Translations under genes and position numbers: made by a program
Shown: in pieces, positions 56,212-64,000 of the stretch
Layout of the letters: each line of letters opens with the position of its first letter
Numbering within the stretch: the first letter of the stretch is position 1
The notes under the pieces: generated by a model
Database searches by the model: none
The model's input: only the letters and a program-made list of their open reading frames with translations
Told to the model about the DNA's origin: nothing
From: Clostridia bacterium
GTDB lineage: Bacteria; Bacillota; Clostridia; Acetivibrionales; DSM-2933
Length of the DNA stretch: 64,000 nt
Assembly (NCBI GenBank): GCA_026418275.1
Contig: JAOABQ010000077.1
Coordinates: 62,001-126,000, forward strand
Reading direction: 5' to 3'

Positions 56212-56793
56212 ATGAAATCTTCTTTTTTATCCCGTAGAGAAAGCATTATATTAAGTGCGATTGATATTATCGATGAATTAGGAATACATAATTTATCTAC
56301 AAGAGAAATCGCCAAAAGGCAAAATGTAACCGATGCATCTCTTTACAGGCACTTTAAAAGCAAGGATGATATTGTATTGGCCATTCTTGATTACTCGTCT
56401 CAATTTGATCTTACCATCATGAAAACTGTTGAAAACAACAAATTAAAGCCCAAAGAGGGAATTTTATTTTTTATAAAATCTTTTGCCGAATATTATGAAA
56501 ATTATCCTGCAATCACAGCTATTCTACACTCCTATGAGATTCTTGGGCATGATGAACACACTGCAAATAAAGTGAAGGATATTTTCACCCGGCGTTCAAG
56601 TTTTATAGATGCTTTAGTACGGGAAGGACAAGCCACAAAAGAAATTTGCTCACAATTCGACGCAGAAGACCTCTCAGATATTATCATGGGAACTTTATTC
56701 AGGCTTACACTGAAATGGAGGATGAATCAGTACAACTTTTCTCTAAAAAAAAGAACGCTCACTTCCATTGAAACACTTTTAAACATTTGCTAA
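56212..56793 (+). CDS. TetR-family transcriptional regulator
   Basis: The 193-residue protein has the TetR N-terminal helix-turn-helix: RESIILSAIDIIDELGIHNLS, TREIAKRQNVTDASLYRHFKSKDDIVLAIL. The C-terminal domain is all-helical and ligand-binding in the family. ATG 56212 is 8 nt after AAAGGA; the ATG at 56206 is too close. A consensus promoter and an operator-like palindrome precede it. Its target may be the divergent deacetylase or itself. Confidence 0.9.
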   Translation: MKSSFLSRRESIILSAIDIIDELGIHNLSTREIAKRQNVTDASLYRHFKSKDDIVLAILDYSSQFDLTIMKTVENNKLKPKEGILFFIKSFAEYYENYPAITAILHSYEILGHDEHTANKVKDIFTRRSSFIDALVREGQATKEICSQFDAEDLSDIIMGTLFRLTLKWRMNQYNFSLKKRTLTSIETLLNIC

Positions 56794-56876
56794 GGTCAAA
56801 CTAATTCACTCACAATTCAACATCAAGCATTTTTAATACTCCTAAATTTTTTGATTAACTTCAAGGAGGAATTTTT

Positions 56877-57230
56877 ATGTCCAAAGTATTAATCGTTGAT
56901 GATGCAGCTTTTATGAGAATGTCTCTCAAAATGATGCTTGAAAAAAACGGTTTTCAGGTCATTGGAGAAGCAGAAAATGGTGCTGTAGCTATAAAAAAGT
57001 ATATGGAACTAAAACCTGACATTGTAACCATGGATATAACCATGCCTGAGATGGACGGAATTGAGGCACTGAAAGCCATCCGTAATATTGATCCCAATGC
57101 CAAGGTGTGTGTTGTTTCTGCAATGGGACAGGAAAATTATGTGCGTGAGGCTGTGATCGCCGGAGCCAAAAACTTTGTTGTCAAACCCTATAAGGAAGAA
57201 ATTATCATCGCAGCACTGAAGAAACTATAA
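56877..57230 (+). CDS. cheY: CheY-type response regulator
   Basis: Single receiver domain of 117 residues with the acidic pocket D8/D9, phospho-acceptor D53 (VTMDITMPEMDG) and the switch residues S/T (VVSAMGQ) and Lys in VVKPYKEE. It begins the chemotaxis-like cluster; AAGGAGG precedes the ATG. It probably receives phosphate from the adjacent CheA. Confidence 0.92.
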   Translation: MSKVLIVDDAAFMRMSLKMMLEKNGFQVIGEAENGAVAIKKYMELKPDIVTMDITMPEMDGIEALKAIRNIDPNAKVCVVSAMGQENYVREAVIAGAKNFVVKPYKEEIIIAALKKL

Positions 57231-57302
57231 CCTTTCTTACCCAAATTTAACTTCATTTTTGCATTTCTTTAAGAAAACCTGACCTTTAAGGAGTGAATCA
57301 AA

Positions 57303-59342
57303 TTGACCGATGCATTCAACCGGGAACCTATGCTGGATATGTTCATTTTTGAAACATCACAGCTTATAGAGCAGTTGGAAAATGCCGTTCTTGAAAGTGA
57401 AAAAACCGGTAAATTTCAAATGCCTGCCATCAATGAAATTTTTAGAATTATGCATACCATTAAAGGCTCCTCTGCGATGATGCTCTTCAACCAAATCTCC
57501 ACCCTCGCACATTCACTGGAAGACCTTTTTTACTTTTTGCGGGAGGAGAAGCCTGAATATGCCGATCACTCCAAACTAACCGATATTGTTTTGGAAGGTA
57601 TTGATTTCATAAAAAATGAAGTTTCAAAGATTCAAAATGGAAAAGAGTCGGACACAGAAGCATCCACCTTGATTGAAATTATAAAATCCTTTTTAAGCGA
57701 CTTAAAAGGAACCACCCCTTCTTCTAAATCTGCAGATCAAAATCCACCTCCCACAAATAAGCAAAAATTTTATATTTGCCAGGATAAGCCGACGGACCAA
57801 TCTTTAAAGCACACTTACAAAGCAGTTATCCTATTTGAGGAAGGCTGTGAAATGGAAAACATCCGTGCCTTTTCTGTAATGCATAAACTAAAAGAGTATG
57901 CGGAGGATATATCAACCATTCCCGAGCAGCTTATTGAAGATGAAAACAGTCTCGATATCATTCGGCGAGATGGGGTTAAAATTTTCTTTACATCAAGACG
58001 CACCTTGGATGAAATCCGTTCTTCCCTCATGGAAACTATTTTTTTGAAGACTTTGGAAATCAATGAAATTCAAGAAGCATTTCTCACAGAAGAACGTGAA
58101 AAAAACACTGCTGCAAGGGAGCATGAAACACCCCCGTCAACCTTTTCATCTGACAAAGATACCACTTCTCAAGCTTCAAAGCAAAGCATCATCAGTGTAA
58201 GCATTACAAAACTGGACAAGCTTTTGGACCTGGTTGGCGAACTGGTTATTTCTGAAGCCATGGTCACTCAAAACCCGGAACTCTCTGGCTTACCTTTAAG
58301 CAGCTTTTATAAGGCAGCCAGGCAGTTAAGAAAGATCACGGGTGAACTTCAGGATATGGTCATGTCCATTCGGATGGTACCTTTATCCGTCACATTTCAA
58401 AAAATGAACCGGATTGTGAGGGATATGAGTAAAAAGCTTAAGAAAGAAGTCGACCTGGAAATTATTGGAGAGGAAACAGAAGTGGATAAGAATATTATTG
58501 AAAAGATTTCGGATCCTTTAATGCATTTAATCCGAAATGCCATAGATCACGGAATTGAGCCCTCCGGTGAAAGACTGGAAAAGGGAAAACCCGTGAAGGG
58601 TAAAATTACGCTGGAAGCAAGGAATGCCGGAGGAGACGTTTGGATCATCATTAAAGATGATGGAAGAGGCCTCAATAGAGATAAGATTTTAAAAAAGGCA
58701 ATAGCACACGGTCTGGTTAGCAAACCGGAAAATGAACTTACCCCCAAGGAAATATACTCGTTTATTTTTCTTCCGGGCTTTTCCACCAAGGAAGATGTCA
58801 CTGAGTTTTCGGGACGCGGCGTAGGCATGGATGTTGTAACGAAAAATATTGAAAAAATCGGTGGTTCTGTTCTTATCGACAGTATACCGGGTCAAGGGAC
58901 CGTTGTATCCATAAAAATTCCCCTTACCCTGGCAATTGTTGACGGAATGATCGTGCGCGTCGGAAATTCACGCTATACTATTCCAACAGCCTCCATCAAA
59001 GAGTCCTTTAAGGTTAGGGAACAGGAGGTTATCAAGGACCCGGATGGAAATGAAATGATTTTGATACGGGGAGAATCCATCCCCATTATCAGAATTCACA
59101 AAATTTTTAATGTTCAAACACAGGTAGAAAAAATCCATGACGGAATTATTATCGTCGTTGAAAATGACGCAAAGAGACTTTGTATATTCGTTGATGAGCT
59201 GCTGGGTGAGCAGCAGGTTGTTGTGAAAGCCTTACCCAAATATATAAAAAGCATCAAAGGACTGGCTGGATGTACCTTACTCGGTGATGGAAACATAAGC
59301 CTAATTATCGATATCTCTTCTCTTATAAGCGACAGGAGCTAA
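57303..59342 (+). CDS. cheA: Chemotaxis histidine kinase CheA
   Basis: CheA is the kinase that phosphorylates CheY in response to receptors. The 679-residue protein has the Hpt domain with His 51 (FRIMHTIKGSSAMML), a diverged P2-like domain (about 160-265), the P3 dimer helix, the ATPase P4 (PLMHLIRNAIDHGIEPSGER, then FLPGFSTKEDVTEFSGRGVGMDVV) and a CheW-like P5 (VRVGNSRYTIPTASI..EQQVVVKALP). TTG start after AAGGAGTG. No separate CheW is in the window. Confidence 0.95.
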   Translation: MTDAFNREPMLDMFIFETSQLIEQLENAVLESEKTGKFQMPAINEIFRIMHTIKGSSAMMLFNQISTLAHSLEDLFYFLREEKPEYADHSKLTDIVLEGIDFIKNEVSKIQNGKESDTEASTLIEIIKSFLSDLKGTTPSSKSADQNPPPTNKQKFYICQDKPTDQSLKHTYKAVILFEEGCEMENIRAFSVMHKLKEYAEDISTIPEQLIEDENSLDIIRRDGVKIFFTSRRTLDEIRSSLMETIFLKTLEINEIQEAFLTEEREKNTAAREHETPPSTFSSDKDTTSQASKQSIISVSITKLDKLLDLVGELVISEAMVTQNPELSGLPLSSFYKAARQLRKITGELQDMVMSIRMVPLSVTFQKMNRIVRDMSKKLKKEVDLEIIGEETEVDKNIIEKISDPLMHLIRNAIDHGIEPSGERLEKGKPVKGKITLEARNAGGDVWIIIKDDGRGLNRDKILKKAIAHGLVSKPENELTPKEIYSFIFLPGFSTKEDVTEFSGRGVGMDVVTKNIEKIGGSVLIDSIPGQGTVVSIKIPLTLAIVDGMIVRVGNSRYTIPTASIKESFKVREQEVIKDPDGNEMILIRGESIPIIRIHKIFNVQTQVEKIHDGIIIVVENDAKRLCIFVDELLGEQQVVVKALPKYIKSIKGLAGCTLLGDGNISLIIDISSLISDRS

Positions 59343-59369
59343 TACTATCTTTCAAGCCGGAGGCATACC

Positions 59370-59978
59370 ATGGCATTTACTTACTTTTTCAGAGATGTTC
59401 AGACCCTGGAAACCATACGCGATCATGCCCTTCCCAATCTTAGAACCAGAAGGTATATCCATATATGGGATGCGGGATGCGCTATGGGGCCCGAGCCCTA
59501 TACGCTAGCGATTATACTTAGGGAAAACATGGGCCATATGTATTTTCGAAATGTAAAAATCAAAGCAACCGATATTGATGGAAGCAACCTTTTTGAAAAG
59601 ATTATTCATGACGGAATTTATCCTAGAGAACAGGTAGACCGGATTCCCAAGGATATTCTGGAGAAGTACTTTATCCCGGATGAATACATGAAAAACTACC
59701 AGCTTGCAGGCGAGATAAGGAACGCAGTCAGTTTCAAGAAACATGACCTTCTAAGCCTTCAACCGGTGGAAGGAGATTTCGGCCTTATTCTATGCAAAAA
59801 TGTCCTTCTTCATTTTAACGAGCAGGAAAGAATTAACGTTATCAAAATGTTTCATCAATCCTTAACCGAAGGTGGCTACTTTGCTACCGAACAAACCCAA
59901 AAATTACCTCCCGAAACAGCTCACTTATTCGAAGCCGTTGTATCCAATGCACAGCTTTTCCGCAAAATAGGCTCTTAA
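59370..59978 (+). CDS. cheR: Short CheR methyltransferase lacking the N-domain
   Basis: CheR methylates receptor glutamates using SAM. The 202-residue protein starts directly at the catalytic domain: TYFFRDVQTLETI matches the TEFFRD segment, which in full CheR lies near residue 80. It has IWDAGCAMGPEPYTLAI (SAM site), DIDGSNLFEKIIHDGIY, and ILCKNVLLHFNEQERINVI. The N-terminal helical domain that binds the receptor is absent. GGAGG before the ATG shows this start is real. It may be a special type for the adjacent MCP. Confidence 0.88.
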   Translation: MAFTYFFRDVQTLETIRDHALPNLRTRRYIHIWDAGCAMGPEPYTLAIILRENMGHMYFRNVKIKATDIDGSNLFEKIIHDGIYPREQVDRIPKDILEKYFIPDEYMKNYQLAGEIRNAVSFKKHDLLSLQPVEGDFGLILCKNVLLHFNEQERINVIKMFHQSLTEGGYFATEQTQKLPPETAHLFEAVVSNAQLFRKIGS

Positions 59979-60100
59979 CCTATTAACCCATTCCATAATT
60001 TATTTGAATATACATACTGTATCTTTAGAAGGACCCCTCTTACATTCATTGTAAACAGCCGAAAAGTAAATTGATTCGGTAAATAAGGAGGTTTAATATA

Positions 60101-63100
60101 ATGAAAAAGTTCTACAATTTAAAAATCGGTACAAAGCTATTATCAGGCTTCATTGTTGTAGCAATCATAGCGGGAATCATAGGCATCGTAGGAATTGTTA
60201 ATTTAAAATCCCTGGATGACAGCGATACAGAGCTATATCAAAATATTACTGTCCCTTTGTCGGAAGTTTCCACCATTTCTACTGCCTTTCAGAGGCTGCG
60301 GGTCAATGTGCGTGACATGCTTCTTGCCGAGACCCCTGAACAGGTTAAAGATTTTTCCGCTAGAACCAAGGAACGGGTTCAGGAAATTGAAAAAATCAAT
60401 TCTGACCTCAAAAACAAGCTTTTTTCACCTGATTTGAAAACAGCACATGATACATTTCAAAAAACACATGATGCATTTATTCCCCTTCTTAATAAAGTCA
60501 TACTTCTTGCTGAAGCAAATAAGGATTCAGAGGTCACCGCGTTAATTGCAGAAGAAGGGGAGGTAGGTAAAGCTTCCCGGCTTGAGCAAAATGCGATTGA
60601 TGCCTTAATGAAATTACACGTTGAAGAGGCACACAAAAAATCCGACAGCAATACGGTTTTGGCCAATAACACTTCCATGGTTATGATTATCTTTATTTTA
60701 CTTGGTATTCTATTTGCTATAGGAATAGGAATTTTCCTAACCCGTCTCATCAGCAGACCGGTAACGAAACTGGTAGAGGCCGCTGAAAAGCTTTCTGTTG
60801 GAGACATTGATGTCAAGATTGAGTCTTTAAATACCGACGAAATCGGCTTACTTATGTCCTCCTTCGGGAAAATGATTGATAATATTAAGGAACAAGCTTC
60901 CCATGCCGAAAGAATAGCCAATGGTGAGTTAAACATTGACATTATTGAAAAATCCAAAGCTGACGTTCTCTCAAGAAGCATGCAAAAAGTGGTTGCCACC
61001 TTAAATGATCTTATTTCCGAAACAGGAAGCCTTACCCACGCAGCTGTAGAGGGAAGACTGGATACCCGTGGAAATACCGAAAAGTTTAAAGGCGGGTATA
61101 AAGAAATAGTGGAAGGGCTCAACAAAACTCTGGACGCAGTCATCGGGCCACTCAACGTGGCAGCAGAATATGTTGACAGGATTAGCAAGGGGGATATCCC
61201 TCTCAAAATTACCGACACTTATAGAGGCGACTTTAATGAGATTAAAAATAACATTAATTTATTGATTGAAAATCTACAAAGTTTTATTAATGAAATGAAT
61301 GAAATGTCCAAGCAGCATGACGCCGGTGATATTGATGTTATCGTTCCGGAAGACAAATTTCAAGGTACCTATAAGGCTATGGCAAAAGGAGTTAACGATA
61401 TGGTCAAAGGTCATATTACGGTTAAAAAGAAAGCCATGGCCTGTGTTGCTGAATTTGCCAAAGGCAATTTTGATGCGGAACTGGAAAAATTCCCGGGCAA
61501 GAAAGCTTTTATCAATGAAAATATTGAAGGACTCCGTAAAAACATTAAGCAATTTATTAATGAAATGAATAACATGTCCAAGCAGCATGACGCCGGCGAT
61601 ATTGATGTTATCGTCCCGGAAGATAAATTTCAAGGTTCTTATAAGGCTATGGCAAAAGGAGTTAACGATATGGTCAAAGGCCATATTACGGTTAAAAAGA
61701 AAGCCATGGCCTGTGTCGCCGAATTTGCCAAAGGAAACTTTGATGCGGAACTGGAAAAATTTCCAGGTAAGAAAGCCTTTATCAATGAAAATATTGAAGG
61801 GCTCCGGAAAAACCTAAAAGATATAAATCTAGAAATCAGTCAATTAATTACAGCCGCATCGGCAGGAAAGCTTAGTACCAGGGCCCATGCTCAAGCCTTT
61901 AAGGGGGACTGGGCTGCATTAATAGCAGGCTTAAACGGATTAATTGATGCGATTATTGAACCGGTAAAAGAAGCTTCCTCCGTTCTTAAGGAAATGGCAA
62001 AAGGGAATTTGAAAGTGAGCGTAACCGGAAATTACATGGGCGATCATGCAGAAATCAAAGATGCCTTAAACTCAACCATCAATACCTTAAACGCATACAT
62101 CTTTGAAATTTCCAGTGTACTTAGCAGCATGTCCGAGGGGAACCTTGACATACAAATCACCGGAGAATATATGGGTAACTTTATTGAAATCAAGAATTCT
62201 CTCAACCAAATTATCAATTCCTTGAACGATGTGCTCAGTGACATCAGCACAGCAGCAGATCAAGTGGCAGGAGGCTCAAGACAAGTTTCCGACTCAAGCC
62301 AAGCCTTGTCCCAAGGCTCAACAGAACAGGCAAGCTCCATTGAAGAACTCACTTCTTCAATGACCCAAATTGCAGCGCAAACCAAACAAAATGCCGTCAA
62401 TGCAAATCAAGCCAACGAACTTGCTGAACTGGCCAAAACACAGGCACTGCAGGGAAATGACCAAATGAAAGGCATGCTCAAGGCAATGGAGGACATCAAT
62501 CAATCTTCTTCCAATATTTCAAAGATTATTAAAGTCATCGATGAAATCGCTTTCCAAACCAATATTCTTGCACTCAATGCAGCCGTCGAAGCAGCAAGAG
62601 CGGGACAGCACGGTAAAGGCTTCGCAGTAGTGGCGGAGGAAGTCCGCAACCTTGCTGCACGAAGTGCAAATGCCGCTAAAGAGACTACCGTACTTATTGA
62701 AGGTTCCATCGGAAAGGTTGAAGACGGTACAGTCATTGCAAATGAAACAGCAAAAGCATTAACCCAAATTGTTGACGGGATTGCTAAAGCAGCTTCCCTT
62801 GTAGGCAATATTGCCGCCGCTTCCAATGAGCAAGCAACAGGCATTTCCCAGGTAAATCAAGGTATATCCCAAGTATCCCAAGTGACACAGACAAATTCAG
62901 CCACTGCGCAGGAGAGTGCAGCCGCAAGTGAGGAGCTTTCCGGTCAGGCTGAGCTGCTGAAGGATATGGTAAGCCGGTTTAAATTAAGAAGGAACACAGC
63001 CTTGCAAAATATTCAGGATTTAAGTCCTGACGTTTTAAGAATGTTGGAAAATGCATCATCCAAACGGAATATGATTTCCACTTCTAAAAAAGGAAGTGTT

Positions 63101-63151
63101 CCCCCAAAATTTAAAATCTCCCTGGATGAACAGGATTTCGGGAAATATTAA
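60101..63151 (+). CDS. Long methyl-accepting chemotaxis protein with duplicated modules
   Basis: The 1016-residue receptor has TM1 (about 14-33), a four-helix ligand domain (about 35-190), TM2 (about 195-217) and a HAMP. Then come several HAMP-like modules, including two nearly identical 90-residue units: FINEMNEMSKQHDAGDIDVI.. and FINEMNNMSKQHDAGD.. (DNA 61283-61552 and 61553-61822). The signalling domain follows, with the tip IDEIAFQTNILALNAAVEAARAGQHGKGFAVVAEEVRNLAARSANAAKET-type sequence (about residues 810-860). Multiple HAMP repeats in such length suggest a stepwise transducer. It is in operon order with cheY-cheA-cheR. Confidence 0.9.
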   Translation: MKKFYNLKIGTKLLSGFIVVAIIAGIIGIVGIVNLKSLDDSDTELYQNITVPLSEVSTISTAFQRLRVNVRDMLLAETPEQVKDFSARTKERVQEIEKINSDLKNKLFSPDLKTAHDTFQKTHDAFIPLLNKVILLAEANKDSEVTALIAEEGEVGKASRLEQNAIDALMKLHVEEAHKKSDSNTVLANNTSMVMIIFILLGILFAIGIGIFLTRLISRPVTKLVEAAEKLSVGDIDVKIESLNTDEIGLLMSSFGKMIDNIKEQASHAERIANGELNIDIIEKSKADVLSRSMQKVVATLNDLISETGSLTHAAVEGRLDTRGNTEKFKGGYKEIVEGLNKTLDAVIGPLNVAAEYVDRISKGDIPLKITDTYRGDFNEIKNNINLLIENLQSFINEMNEMSKQHDAGDIDVIVPEDKFQGTYKAMAKGVNDMVKGHITVKKKAMACVAEFAKGNFDAELEKFPGKKAFINENIEGLRKNIKQFINEMNNMSKQHDAGDIDVIVPEDKFQGSYKAMAKGVNDMVKGHITVKKKAMACVAEFAKGNFDAELEKFPGKKAFINENIEGLRKNLKDINLEISQLITAASAGKLSTRAHAQAFKGDWAALIAGLNGLIDAIIEPVKEASSVLKEMAKGNLKVSVTGNYMGDHAEIKDALNSTINTLNAYIFEISSVLSSMSEGNLDIQITGEYMGNFIEIKNSLNQIINSLNDVLSDISTAADQVAGGSRQVSDSSQALSQGSTEQASSIEELTSSMTQIAAQTKQNAVNANQANELAELAKTQALQGNDQMKGMLKAMEDINQSSSNISKIIKVIDEIAFQTNILALNAAVEAARAGQHGKGFAVVAEEVRNLAARSANAAKETTVLIEGSIGKVEDGTVIANETAKALTQIVDGIAKAASLVGNIAAASNEQATGISQVNQGISQVSQVTQTNSATAQESAAASEELSGQAELLKDMVSRFKLRRNTALQNIQDLSPDVLRMLENASSKRNMISTSKKGSVPPKFKISLDEQDFGKY
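61283..61822 (+). repeat. 270-bp tandem duplication inside the MCP gene
   Basis: Copies at 61283-61552 and 61553-61822 encode 90-residue units that differ at only a few residues (for example NEMSKQ/NNMSKQ and QGTYKA/QGSYKA). The DNA differs mainly at third positions, so the duplication is not brand new. Confidence 0.9.
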
Positions 63152-63196
63152 TAAAGCGGCCATGAAACAAAATCATAACTTCTAATCATAAAAAAC

Positions 63197-63228
63197 CCCT
63201 TAGTACCTTATTCATAAGGTACTAAGGG
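63197..63228. terminator. Perfect hairpin after the MCP gene
   Basis: CCCTTAGTACCTTAT and ATAAGGTACTAAGGG pair exactly around two bases. The plus strand is followed by AAATAAAATTTC; the minus strand by GTTTTTTATG, so it could end transcription on the minus strand and block it on the plus. Confidence 0.75.
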
Positions 63229-63397
63229 AAATAAAATTTCTCTTGCTCTTTATTCAACCTATACACACCTCAATCATCAAATATTATATTGTACAGCTTC
63301 GTTATCGATAGATCAACTTTATCCAGCAAAAATACAACCTGAGTAAACCTCATTTTTCAATAATCATTGCAGCCAATGCAGGTAAAGGAGTGATTCT

Positions 63398-63790
63398 ATG
63401 AGAATACTCATTGCAGAAGATGATTTCACCAGCCGGAAATACTTAGAAAAAGCACTTTCTCCCTATGGCAAATGCGATCTTGCCATTAACGGGATTGAAG
63501 CCATCGATCATTTTTTACTTGCACTGGATCATGGAAACCCATTTGATCTCATTTGCTTGGATATTATGATGCCAAAGGTCGATGGAGTGCGGGTTTTGAA
63601 GGTGATCCGGGAAACTGAAAAACAAAAAAGGGTTGAAAAAAGGAAGCGGGTAAAAATCATTATCGCAACCGCTTTAAATGCTACCGAACTTATCGACGAT
63701 TTAGGCCAGGATTATGATGCTTATATCGTAAAGCCCATCAATATTGATACGCTTATTAATACAATTAAGGGGTTTGGGTTGCTCAAATAG
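63398..63790 (+). CDS. Receiver-domain response regulator
   Basis: Single receiver domain, 130 residues: acidic pair D8/D9 (IAEDDFTS), phospho-acceptor in LICLDIMMPKVDGV, switch T in IIATALN and the Lys of YIVKPINID. It follows the MCP and its terminator-like hairpin, with its own AAAGGAG site, and is separated from cheY by the cluster. It may be a second output or a phosphate sink. Confidence 0.9.
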   Translation: MRILIAEDDFTSRKYLEKALSPYGKCDLAINGIEAIDHFLLALDHGNPFDLICLDIMMPKVDGVRVLKVIRETEKQKRVEKRKRVKIIIATALNATELIDDLGQDYDAYIVKPINIDTLINTIKGFGLLK

Positions 63791-63798
63791 ACCAGTCA

Positions 63799-64000
63799 TT
63801 AAATTTCGCCAATCAACCTATTCTTTACTCCTACTAACCCCTTGTATAAAACAAACCCCAAAACAGCTCCGGCTGTGTTGAGCAGGATGTCATCCACATC
63901 AAACCACCCTACATTAAAAATAAACTGTATCATTTCCGCACATAGGCTAAAGAGCATGGAGATCAAAAAAGCCTTGCCCAATCCGTTTATCTTGCGAAAC
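63799..64000 (-). CDS. VanZ-like membrane protein, partial
   Basis: The visible frame continues to the window end without a start codon. It reads LGKAFLISMLFSLCAEMIQFIF then WFDVDDILLNTAGAVLGFVLYK, matching the C-terminal half of VanZ family membrane proteins (FDxDD and NTxGxxxG). The family includes teicoplanin-resistance proteins of unclear mechanism. It is convergent with the receiver gene. Confidence 0.75.
   Translation of the reverse strand, partial: FRKINGLGKAFLISMLFSLCAEMIQFIFNVGWFDVDDILLNTAGAVLGFVLYKGLVGVKNRLIGEI

Overview
This is a low-GC Firmicute chromosome segment, most likely from an anaerobic, spore-forming, cellulolytic-type clostridium (Acetivibrio/Ruminiclostridium/Hungateiclostridium-like). 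The evidence is sigH followed by yacP-rlmB-mrnC-cysS-cysE-gltX, an alpha/beta SASP gene, ytxC, a SpoVB-like flippase, a Cys T-box, a c-di-AMP riboswitch, a probable 6S RNA, SLH-anchored surface protein, and a Thr/Pro-linker secreted deacetylase. The genus is an inference; no ribosomal RNA is present.

Layout. 1-9777 is accessory DNA on the 3' side of a tRNA-Thr gene: agrB with a kinase-less AgrC-like membrane protein, a Spo0A-like regulator interrupted by TGA, two small regulators, a DinG-family helicase, an excisionase and a tyrosine integrase pointing at the tRNA. 9778-18070 is conserved housekeeping: two tRNAs, sigH, yacP, rlmB, mrnC, a T-box-controlled cysE-cysS unit and gltX. 18067-21190 holds a small membrane protein, a probable 6S RNA, an 8-oxoguanine glycosylase and a DUF6062 protein, with several long inverted repeats.

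21298-35324 is the most unusual region: a minus-strand run encoding an ankyrin protein, a DUF4280 (PAAR-like) spike cap, two VgrG-like spike proteins (the first with an extra C-terminal domain that looks like a toxin), a likely immunity protein, a pentapeptide-repeat protein, a PHP/CehA-type metallohydrolase, an Imm11-like protein, a frameshifted RCC1-SLH surface protein and an alpha/beta hydrolase. No sheath, tube, baseplate wedge or ATPase gene is in the window, so this looks like an effector/spike island for a contractile or related injection device encoded elsewhere.

35325-39110 contains decayed genes (a DUF134 start fragment), a GGDEF protein fused to a ribbon-helix-helix tail, and a c-di-AMP riboswitch followed by dapB, a broken lysine 2,3-aminomutase gene and darA (c-di-AMP receptor). 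39319-55935 is mixed: CPBP protease, P-loop/Asp23 fusion, ytxC, DUF6873, M20 amidohydrolase, PC4-like protein, flippase, amino-acid permease, zinc phospholipase C-like protein, SASP, asnA-asnS and a secreted polysaccharide deacetylase; a 97-bp palindromic repeat occurs twice here and a ~96-bp tandem repeat once. 56212-63790 is a TetR regulator followed by a compact chemotaxis-like cluster (cheY, cheA, a short cheR, a very long MCP with duplicated cytoplasmic modules, and a second receiver protein). The window ends inside a VanZ-like gene.
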